Positions 1-4,936 of a stretch of DNA of 6,506 bases are shown here, one piece after another. The stretch is from Atopostipes sp043425375 (GTDB taxonomy: Bacteria; Bacillota; Bacilli; Lactobacillales; Carnobacteriaceae_A): NCBI GenBank assembly GCA_043425375.1, contig JBHWQC010000130.1, forward strand, positions 1-6,506. Reading direction: 5' to 3'. Each line of letters begins with the position of its first letter. Positions within the stretch are counted from its first letter, which is position 1. The translations under genes were made by a program, and so were the position numbers. Below the pieces are notes generated by a model. That model did not search any database. It was not told where the DNA came from and saw only the letters and a program-made list of their open reading frames with translations.

Positions 1-45
1 ATTGACATGGCTGGGTAAAGGTAAGTTGACAAATAAAAAGCGCAT
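1..45 (-). CDS. N-terminus of a probable GT1/MGT-family glycosyltransferase (partial, runs off left edge)
   Basis: Only 15 codons are in the window, reading MRFLFVNLPLPSHVN on the minus strand. Macrolide-type (GT1) glycosyltransferases begin the same way: a hydrophobic first beta strand, a short Pro-rich turn and then a G/S-H-V-N motif whose His is the usual catalytic base; here it would be His13. The start is supported by a perfect GGAGGT on the minus strand (56-61) 10 nt before the ATG. The gene is divergent from the DUF2238 gene and points away from the carotenoid operon. In other bacteria GT1 enzymes glycosylate carotenoids (CrtX) or lipids, so a role in modifying the C30 carotenoid is possible, but nothing here shows its substrate. 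With so little sequence the family call is tentative; the existence of a coding start is more certain than its function. Confidence 0.6.
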   Translation of the reverse strand, partial: MRFLFVNLPLPSHVN

Positions 46-55
46 CTTCTCAGAA

Positions 56-61
56 ACCTCC
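56..61 (-). promoter_or_regulatory. Ribosome-binding site of the left-edge minus-strand gene
   Basis: The plus strand reads ACCTCC, giving GGAGGT on the minus strand, a full match to the anti-Shine-Dalgarno core, 10 nt before the minus-strand ATG at 45-43. It is the main reason for calling that partial gene real. A possible minus-strand promoter lies upstream: TACACT (80-85) as -10 and TTTGTA (102-107) as -35 with a 16-nt spacer, both imperfect. Confidence 0.7.
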
Positions 62-125
62 TTTGATTTTCTTATGTTCAGTGTAACAAAACTCTTCTGG
101 ATACAAAAAGAGGCTGTTTGCGGTG

Positions 126-131
126 TATAAT
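126..131 (+). promoter_or_regulatory. Probable -10 box for the DUF2238 gene
   Basis: A perfect TATAAT stands 33 nt before the ATG at 165. No good -35 lies at the usual distance: the bases around 102-108 read TACAAAA, a poor match to TTGACA. The promoter therefore rests on its -10 alone and may need an activator. The ribosome-binding site AAGGAG (151-156) follows, with 8 nt to the ATG. The region 46-164 is the shared divergent intergenic region of the two left-hand genes. Confidence 0.5.
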
Positions 132-164
132 AAAGAAAAAAGAGATAGATAAGGAGAAACTATT

Positions 165-791
165 ATGAAGCAAAAGACGAATAAGTTTCATCTGCTGCTT
201 TTAGTTGCCGTCGTTGTTGCGTATCTGTTTTCAGCCATTCAACCTTATGACACGTTCGCTTGGCTTGGCCAGAGCACGCCGGCTGTTCTCTATGTTTTCT
301 TGCTGGTGGTCTTGTATCCACGCTTTCGTTTCACCACTTTTGCTTATATATTGGTGTTTTTCCATGTCTTGTTACTTTTGTACGGCGCGCATTTCACCTA
401 TTCCAACAATCCCTTGTTTAATGATTTAGCGGATCTCTTTAGTTGGCAACGGAATTATTACGACCGAGTGGGCCATTTTGCGCAAGGTTTTGTTCCTGCC
501 TTTTTGTTTAGGGAATTTTACTTGCTCGGAGGCTACGTAAAAAAAGGAAAAGTGTTGGCGCTGATTGTGATTCTTTCCTGTCTTGGCTTAAGCGCCGCTT
601 ATGAACTGGGGGAATTTGCGCTGATTAAACTATTGGATGTACCAATGGATGCGGTGATGGGCACCCAAGGCGATGGGTTTGACAGCTATTGGGACATGTT
701 GTGGGCATTAATAGGGTCGCTCGCAGCTCTTGCTGTGTTTGGAAACCTCCATCTTCGGCAAATGCAGTTAAAAAAGAGAAATCCTTTTTGA
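165..791 (+). CDS. DUF2238 (YjdF-like) multi-pass membrane protein
   Basis: A 208-residue integral membrane protein with about six hydrophobic segments (roughly residues 9-26, 38-52, 59-76, 104-122, 129-153 and 174-193). It carries the conserved marks of the DUF2238 family: YDRVGH (residues 99-104) before the fourth segment, YELGEF (146-151) within the fifth, and GTQGD followed by a Trp-Asp-Met (166-178) before the last. These polar residues, clustered at membrane boundaries, are typical of a membrane-embedded active or metal site, but no biochemical function is established for the family that I can state with confidence. Length is normal for the family and the protein appears intact. The ATG at 165 is supported by AAGGAG 8 nt upstream. 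It has its own probable promoter and is separated from crtN by 531 nt, so it is probably a separate transcription unit; no functional link to carotenoid synthesis is visible. Confidence 0.88.
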   Translation: MKQKTNKFHLLLLVAVVVAYLFSAIQPYDTFAWLGQSTPAVLYVFLLVVLYPRFRFTTFAYILVFFHVLLLLYGAHFTYSNNPLFNDLADLFSWQRNYYDRVGHFAQGFVPAFLFREFYLLGGYVKKGKVLALIVILSCLGLSAAYELGEFALIKLLDVPMDAVMGTQGDGFDSYWDMLWALIGSLAALAVFGNLHLRQMQLKKRNPF

Positions 792-797
792 ATAAGG

Positions 798-856
798 GGT
801 GATAAAGTCACCGCTGAGAGGCTCAATAAAACGAAACAGGCAGCGAACGTTTTTTT
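798..856 (+). terminator. Weak candidate terminator region after the DUF2238 gene
   Basis: Just after the stop codon lie a small stem GGTGA/TCACC (798-802 and 808-812, 5-nt loop) and a second pairing CGCTG/CAGCG (812-816 and 841-845), which can enclose a TGAG/CTCA mini-hairpin. A run of seven T (850-856) begins 4 nt after the CAGCG arm. The long loop and short stems make this a poor intrinsic terminator, but it is the only candidate before the repeat array. Confidence 0.2.
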
Positions 857-884
857 ACTAAACGAGAGCCAACAAAACACTCAC

Positions 885-1073
885 CACGACACGAAACTCT
901 ATTTCGGTTCGCACCACATTCAATTTCACGACACGAAACCCAATTTCGTTTCGCACGCCACTCAATTTCACGACACGAAACCCAATTTCGTTTCGCACCC
1001 CACTCGGTTTCACGACACGAAACCCAATTTCGTTTCGCACCCCACTCGATTTCACGACACGAAACTCAATTTC
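885..1073. repeat. 42-bp tandem repeat, four full units and a half unit, each with an internal hairpin
   Basis: Units start at 885, 927, 969 and 1011, each exactly 42 bp, and a half unit begins at 1053 that matches for about 21 bp. All begin CACGACACGAAAC. The two central units (969-1010 and 1011-1052) differ at only two positions; the outer units are more degenerate. Units 2-4 contain the inverted repeat CGAAAC-(8 nt)-GTTTCG; in unit 1 the right arm has one mismatch, and in the half unit it is lost. Because 42 is a multiple of three and the unit has no stop in some frames, both strands show open frames of 14-residue periods, for example a GTG-started minus-strand frame at 858-1055. I see no good ribosome-binding site for these and do not call them genes. 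Units abut without unique spacers, so this is not a CRISPR array. Whether other copies exist in the genome cannot be seen here. Confidence 0.93.
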
Positions 1074-1240
1074 ACTTCTCCAAGAAGATGCATTCGATAA
1101 TAAGAGGAATCGCTAGGTAAAATTTAGGCCGACAAAGCGCCATTTGGTTCACGCAAGCTCCGTCTTAACGGAATGAAAATAATCTTTACATCAAAATTCA
1201 ATAAATCTACTTTTTCAACCGGTTCTTATTGCTATTTTAA
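1074..1240. other. Intergenic segment between the repeat array and the crtN promoter, no gene seen
   Basis: This AT-rich stretch has no supported coding region. Two small symmetries are visible: a hairpin TCCGT-CTTA-ACGGA (1159-1172) with no T-run after it, and the 8-bp palindrome AACCGGTT (1217-1224). A TTTACA at 1185-1190 could act as a -35, but the only partner at the right distance is TACTTT (1208-1213), a weak -10. Confidence 0.5.
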
Positions 1241-1259
1241 AACCAATTTGGTATTCTTC

Positions 1260-1287
1260 TTTAAACAGACTTATCAACTGATAAAAT
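1260..1287 (+). promoter_or_regulatory. Probable promoter of the crtN operon
   Basis: TGATAAAAT at 1279-1287 fits an extended -10 (TGnTATAAT with one mismatch). A TTTAAA at 1260-1265 is a weak -35 with a 16-nt spacer (17 nt if CTTTAA is used). Transcription would then begin near 1294, leaving a short leader of about 29 nt before the crtN ATG. The ribosome-binding site AGGAG (1310-1314) lies 8 nt before that ATG. An 11-bp palindrome ACCAATTTGGT (1242-1252) sits just upstream of the -35. Confidence 0.5.
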
Positions 1288-1304
1288 ATTTATCAATCGA
1301 TTAA
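1271..1304. promoter_or_regulatory. Nested palindromic operator candidate over the crtN -10
   Basis: Alternating half-sites TTATCA and TGATAA form two overlapping perfect palindromes. TTATCA-AC-TGATAA spans 1271-1284, and TGATAAA-ATA-TTTATCA spans 1279-1295, sharing the middle half-site. A fourth, degenerate half-site (CGATTA, 1298-1303) follows 2 nt after the third, repeating the spacing of the first pair. The half-sites resemble the TATCA/TGATA arms of the classical tet operator, although the central spacers differ. The cluster covers the proposed -10 and start point, where a bound repressor would block transcription. The obvious candidate binder is the TetR-family protein encoded three genes downstream. 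The palindromes are direct observation; the binder is inferred. Confidence 0.6.
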
Positions 1305-1322
1305 AAGACAGGAGCAAAAAGG

Positions 1323-2843
1323 ATGAAAAGAGTAAATGTAGTGGGTGCTGGTACAGCAGGATTGGCCGCAAGTGTACGCTTGGCCCATGCGGGTTATGAT
1401 GTCCATTTATACGAAAAAAATGATAAAGTCGGCGGCAAAATGTATCAAATCAAAGAAGAGGGCTATACGTTTGATGTGGGTCCGACAATTGTAATGACAC
1501 CCGATTTATATAATGAAGTGTTTGAATTGGCGGGACGTGACCCGAAAGATTATATTCCAATGAAACGCCTTGATCCGATGATGGGGGTCAGCTACCGAGA
1601 TGGCACCAATTTCACCCTCTCCAACGACCTGGTCGAGTTGATGCAGACGCTTGAGAACCGCTCAGAAGGCGATGCAATTGGTTTCTTGAAATATTTAGCG
1701 AGTATTTATGAACGTTATACCGTCGCGAAAAATAAAATTTTAAATCGCTCGTACCGCAATCTCTGGGAATTTATTAATCCGAGTGCTCTTGTTGATTTAT
1801 ATAACTTAAAGACCTTCGACAATGCTTACAATGAAATGGGCAAGTTTTTAGACGACGAGTATTTAAAGAAAATGTTTGGCTTTCAAACTTTATATATTGG
1901 TGTTTCTCCCAACAGCGGCCCTTCCCTTTATAATATCATTCCCATGCTTGAGCTCTTTTATGGCGTGTGGCATATCGAAGGCGGCATGCGTACGATGGCG
2001 ACCGGAATGGCCCGCTTATTTGAAGAGTTGGGAGGTACCATTCACCTCAATGCGAATGTGGATGAAGTCTTAATTGAAGATGAAAAGGCCACAGGAATTG
2101 TCGTCAATGGGGAAGAAATCCCAGCTGATTATACAGTGGTAAACGCTGATTTCCCTTATGCGATGAAGCATTTACTTCCAAATGAAAAAGACCGCGGTAA
2201 ATATACCGATAAAAAAGTCGACAATATGGAATATTCGTGTTCTTGTTTCATTTTATATTTAGGCACCGACAAAAAATACTCAACGGAAGCGATTCATACC
2301 TTCCATATGGCCGAAGATTTTGACCGTAACATTGCCGACTTATTTGATACTGGTGTGCCGCCGGAGGATCCGTCGATTTATGTCTTCAATGCCTCACAGG
2401 CGGACGAGACACTAGCGCCCGAAGACAAGTCAGCGTTGTATGTCTTGGTGCCTGTGCCAGATTTAACCTTATACGATGACTGGTCCGAAGATTTTGTCCA
2501 AGACTACCGCGATCGTGTACTAGACATTGTAGCCAGCCGCCCAGGTTTTTCAGACCTAAAAGAAAATATTTCTTACGAATCGATTTATACACCGAAAATG
2601 TTTGAACAGCATTTCAATGCCTATAATGGTGCGACCTTTGGCTTAAGACCAACCCTATTCCAAAGTGCTTATTTCCGCCCGCACAATAAATTTGATTATG
2701 CGGACAATTTATACTTTTGCGGCAGTAGCACCCATCCTGGCGCCGGGGTGCCGACGGTCTTACAAAGCGCGCGATTATCCGTAGAGGAGTTGTTAAAAGA
2801 TGACGGCAATACAGAATATATCCAATCTGTTTCACAAGCATAA
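1323..2843 (+). CDS. crtN: 4,4'-diapophytoene desaturase (dehydrosqualene desaturase) CrtN
   Basis: An FAD-dependent desaturase that introduces double bonds into 4,4'-diapophytoene to give 4,4'-diaponeurosporene, the yellow C30 carotenoid, at the cytoplasmic membrane. The 506-residue length matches the family (about 500). The N-terminal Rossmann fold for FAD shows GAGTAG (residues 8-13), an acidic residue closing beta-2 (Glu31) and VGGK (36-39). It continues with the family's FDVGPTIV (about 50-57), a central FQTLYIG (187-193) with GPSLY and IIPMLE following, and the C-terminal signature CGSSTHPGAGVP (466-477). The central segment is much closer to CrtN than to the oxidase CrtP as I recall them. 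The ATG has AGGAG 8 nt upstream. It is the first gene of the operon, and its last 44 nt overlap crtM. It appears intact. Confidence 0.95.
   Translation: MKRVNVVGAGTAGLAASVRLAHAGYDVHLYEKNDKVGGKMYQIKEEGYTFDVGPTIVMTPDLYNEVFELAGRDPKDYIPMKRLDPMMGVSYRDGTNFTLSNDLVELMQTLENRSEGDAIGFLKYLASIYERYTVAKNKILNRSYRNLWEFINPSALVDLYNLKTFDNAYNEMGKFLDDEYLKKMFGFQTLYIGVSPNSGPSLYNIIPMLELFYGVWHIEGGMRTMATGMARLFEELGGTIHLNANVDEVLIEDEKATGIVVNGEEIPADYTVVNADFPYAMKHLLPNEKDRGKYTDKKVDNMEYSCSCFILYLGTDKKYSTEAIHTFHMAEDFDRNIADLFDTGVPPEDPSIYVFNASQADETLAPEDKSALYVLVPVPDLTLYDDWSEDFVQDYRDRVLDIVASRPGFSDLKENISYESIYTPKMFEQHFNAYNGATFGLRPTLFQSAYFRPHNKFDYADNLYFCGSSTHPGAGVPTVLQSARLSVEELLKDDGNTEYIQSVSQA
2784..2789 (+). promoter_or_regulatory. 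Ribosome-binding site fixing the crtM start inside crtN
   Basis: GAGGAG lies within the end of crtN, 10 nt before the ATG at 2800. It supports this early start even though it makes the synthase roughly 10-11 residues longer at its N-terminus than the staphylococcal enzyme, and implies translation coupled to crtN. Confidence 0.6.
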
Positions 2844-3669
2844 AGCCGATTTTGCCTACTGCGAAAAAATCATCCAAAAACATTCCAAGACCTTCTATGC
2901 CGGCTTTTCGCTTCTGCCCAAAGAAGAGGCGATGAGCGTTTATGCGGTCTACGCCTTTTGCCGCAAAGCCGACGACTTAGTCGACGAAGAATCAAACGCC
3001 CAAGGCCTCAGCCGTTTAAAACACGAGCTGGCCCTCTTCGAGAATGGGAAAGAAGTGGACCACCCGGTGTGGCGGGCGCTGCGCGTCGTTTTTACAGCTT
3101 ACCCGATGGATATTGCGCCTTTTTATGACATGATTAAAGGGCAAGAGATGGATTTAGTGTTTGAACAGCCAGCGACACAAGAGGAATTAGAAGACTACAG
3201 CTATTATGTCGCCAGTTCCGTTGGTTTAATGCTTTTGCCCATTTTATCAAAATCACCCGAAAAAATTAAAGAAGAGGCGATTGCGTTAGGCGTGGCGATG
3301 CAGCTGACCAATATTTTACGCGATGTAGGCGAGGATTTGGCTAATGGTCGAGTCTATTTACCTATAGAAGTGATGGAACAGTGTGGCTATTCGATGGAGA
3401 TGCTCAAGCGGCGTGAAATCAATGAACCCTTTATCGCCCTGTGGGAATATGAAGCTAAAAAAGCCGAAGCGTATTATGAAGAGTCGTTAAAGATGCTGCC
3501 GCATGTAAACGAAGAAGCGAGAAGGCCTTTATATTTGTCCTTGCTCTTTTACAAAGAAATTATCGAAGAGGTGCGAGCCAATGATTACCAATGCTTTGAC
3601 AAAAGAGCGGTCGTGGGGAAAAGGAGTAAGATACATCTGTTAAGACAGGCGGACGACAAGCTGGCTTAA
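2800..3669 (+). CDS. crtM: 4,4'-diapophytoene synthase (dehydrosqualene synthase) CrtM
   Basis: Condenses two farnesyl diphosphates head to head into 4,4'-diapophytoene, the first committed step of C30 carotenoid synthesis; its product is the substrate of CrtN. The 289-residue protein is of normal size for the squalene/phytoene synthase family. Both Mg-diphosphate-binding Asp-rich motifs are present: DDLVD (residues 58-62, preceded by AFCRKA) and DVGED (175-179, within NILRDVGED). The N-terminal HSKTF (28-32) and the YLP following the second motif are also family features. The ATG at 2800 overlaps crtN by 44 nt and is backed by GAGGAG at 2784. Nothing suggests damage. The C-terminal end is rich in basic residues, as in the staphylococcal homologue. 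With crtN alone, the expected end product is 4,4'-diaponeurosporene; no crtO, crtP or crtQ is seen in the window. Confidence 0.95.
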   Translation: MTAIQNISNLFHKHKADFAYCEKIIQKHSKTFYAGFSLLPKEEAMSVYAVYAFCRKADDLVDEESNAQGLSRLKHELALFENGKEVDHPVWRALRVVFTAYPMDIAPFYDMIKGQEMDLVFEQPATQEELEDYSYYVASSVGLMLLPILSKSPEKIKEEAIALGVAMQLTNILRDVGEDLANGRVYLPIEVMEQCGYSMEMLKRREINEPFIALWEYEAKKAEAYYEESLKMLPHVNEEARRPLYLSLLFYKEIIEEVRANDYQCFDKRAVVGKRSKIHLLRQADDKLA

Positions 3670-3697
3670 TGGATGTTGTCTCTTTAGTAGAAAGAAT

Positions 3698-3704
3698 GAG
3701 GGTG
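3698..3704 (+). promoter_or_regulatory. Ribosome-binding site that favours a GTG start for the TetR gene
   Basis: GAGGGTG is 5 nt before the GTG at 3710 but 20 nt before the first in-frame ATG at 3725, so the GTG start is preferred. The 40-nt gap after crtM also holds a small TCTTT-AGTAG-AAAGA hairpin (3681-3695) without a T-run, so I see no terminator and no convincing separate promoter here. Confidence 0.55.
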
Positions 3705-3709
3705 TTTGT

Positions 3710-4297
3710 GTGAGACCGAGACGAATGACAACAAAGCAGATCATTTTATATGAAGCGGGGAAGCTGTTTATGGAGAAAGGCTTCCAAGCCACGTCAACCC
3801 GTGAAATTGCTGAGAAAGCAGAAATTACCCAGCCGAATTTGTATTACCATTTTAAAACAAAAGAAGAAATCTATATGGCCGTCTTAGAGGATTTATCGAG
3901 TGAAGTAAAAGAGGTCTTAGAAAAAATGGTGACAGAGGAGGCGGGTGGTTTGTTGGATCGCCTGCTTCGTATTTTAAATTATTTACGAAAAAAGCATCCG
4001 GCGAATTTTTCCATCATGAGTCATGATATGACTTATGAAGTTTCCAAAGAAAATCATTACCATTTGTATCACATTTGGCAGGACTCTTATATGCGACCGC
4101 TAGAGAAATTATTCCGCCGCTACGTGGATGAGCGGAGCGCCTTTACTGCGGAGGAATTGTCTCGTTATTTTTACTCTATGATTGCGCCTTTTATGCAAAA
4201 AGATAACGATTTTCACAAAGAAGTCAGCTCAGAAAAAATTCTCTATCTGTTTGTTTACGGCATTTTAGATAGAAATGAAGAAGGAGTAAGAAAATGA
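3710..4297 (+). CDS. TetR/AcrR-family transcriptional regulator
   Basis: A 195-residue protein of typical TetR-family size. The N-terminal helix-turn-helix domain (about residues 8-55) is clear: an F..KGF..TS segment (20-29), TREIAEKAEIT (30-40), and the recognition-helix region NLYYHFKTKEE (43-53). The remaining helical part should dimerise and bind a ligand or partner; it resembles nothing I can name. It contains a notable cluster of His and aromatic residues (His105, His116, His118, His121, Trp123). The start is GTG. The stop overlaps the ATG of the cobalamin-binding gene in an ATGA arrangement (4294-4297), so the two proteins are probably made together. The likely target is the palindrome cluster at the crtN promoter, which would make this an autoregulated operon repressor; the alternative is a conventional regulator of the downstream ABC transporter. 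The family is certain, while target and signal are inferred. Confidence 0.93.
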   Translation: MRPRRMTTKQIILYEAGKLFMEKGFQATSTREIAEKAEITQPNLYYHFKTKEEIYMAVLEDLSSEVKEVLEKMVTEEAGGLLDRLLRILNYLRKKHPANFSIMSHDMTYEVSKENHYHLYHIWQDSYMRPLEKLFRRYVDERSAFTAEELSRYFYSMIAPFMQKDNDFHKEVSSEKILYLFVYGILDRNEEGVRK

Positions 4298-4935
4298 ACG
4301 AACTGTACAAGGAAGTGCTTATTGCTCTTCAAACAGAAAATAAAGAACGGGCCTTTACTCTATGTATGGATGCCCTCAAAAATGACCAAATCTCTGCTGT
4401 CGATTTATATGAGAACATTTTATCGCCAGGTCTTGCCAGTGTAGTGGATGAATACCCCGATGTGGAAGATTTGATTTGGCGCGAACATGTTCGAAGCGGG
4501 ATTATCCGCACGATTATTGAATCGGCTTATCCCTATATTTTAGACCAGCAAAAAGAAGCCACCGGTGAAAAAGTGCTCGTTGTCTGTCCAGAATTTGAAG
4601 AACACGAATTGGGGGCGCGGATGGTCTCGGATTTTTTCAGATTAGAAGGCTTTGATACTACTTTTGTGGGGGCGCGCACACCGGTCAATACAATTTTAAA
4701 AGCGATTGAAATGGTCCAGTCCGATTATTTAGTCATGAGTGTCACCAATTTTTACAACTTTGTCTCCGTCAAAAAAACCATTGAAGAAATCAAAGAAAAA
4801 TCGGCCCATAAGTTGACCTTTATAGTAGGTGGGCGAGCCATCAAAGCCAATCCCACAGCGGTTGACTTTGTCGGTGCCGATTTCAGCTTGGACGGATACG
4901 AAGACATTCAACAGTTAAGAGAAGGAGCCTTATAA
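4294..4935 (+). CDS. Stand-alone cobalamin (B12)-binding protein, CarH/MtaC-like sensor module without a DNA-binding domain
   Basis: A 213-residue protein with two parts: an N-terminal helical bundle (about residues 1-88) and a C-terminal Rossmann-type B12-binding domain (about 91-211). The Rossmann domain carries E102-x-H104-x-x-G107, the variant of DxHxxG also found in CarH/LitR; His104 would be the lower axial cobalt ligand. It is followed by VGARTP (125-130), MSVTN (148-152, at the usual SxL position) and GGR (179-181), in the expected order. The helical bundle has Glu64-His65, matching the EH of the Wx9EH light-sensing motif of CarH, but Tyr54-Pro55 occupies the Trp-His position. No MerR domain and no methyltransferase partner is present. 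The gene overlaps the TetR gene by 4 nt, with AAGGAG (4281-4286) 7 nt before its ATG. I infer a sensory partner of the TetR protein; a corrinoid-carrier role is less likely here. Confidence 0.9.
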   Translation: MNELYKEVLIALQTENKERAFTLCMDALKNDQISAVDLYENILSPGLASVVDEYPDVEDLIWREHVRSGIIRTIIESAYPYILDQQKEATGEKVLVVCPEFEEHELGARMVSDFFRLEGFDTTFVGARTPVNTILKAIEMVQSDYLVMSVTNFYNFVSVKKTIEEIKEKSAHKLTFIVGGRAIKANPTAVDFVGADFSLDGYEDIQQLREGAL

Positions 4936-4936
4936 G

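Noticed and set aside
2..130. A plus-strand open frame at the left edge that could be the end of an upstream gene
   Set aside because: The same bases contain a convincing minus-strand start with a perfect Shine-Dalgarno and glycosyltransferase-like N-terminus. The plus frame has no recognisable protein features and ends within the -10 box of the next gene.
858..1055. A 65-codon minus-strand frame with 14-residue repeats over the tandem array
   Set aside because: It starts with GTG without a recognisable ribosome-binding site, and its openness follows from the stop-free 42-bp unit. Kept as a repeat, not a gene.
885..1073. CRISPR array
   Set aside because: The units are directly contiguous at 42 bp and nearly identical throughout, with no unique spacers and no cas genes nearby.
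1159..1172. Hairpin TCCGT-CTTA-ACGGA as a terminator or attenuator
   Set aside because: The 5-bp stem has no T-run on either strand and no alternative pairing that would suggest attenuation.
1173..1304. A 43-codon plus-strand ATG frame upstream of crtN (starts MKIIFTSKFN)
   Set aside because: It lacks a Shine-Dalgarno sequence at proper spacing, its composition simply reflects AT-rich DNA, and it runs straight through the proposed promoter and operator.
4294..4935. Corrinoid carrier of a methyltransferase system (MtaC-like) as the main reading of the B12 protein
   Set aside because: The domain layout is compatible, but there is no methyltransferase or activator gene nearby, the motif is ExHxxG rather than DxHxxG, and the gene is coupled to a regulator. 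Kept only as an alternative.
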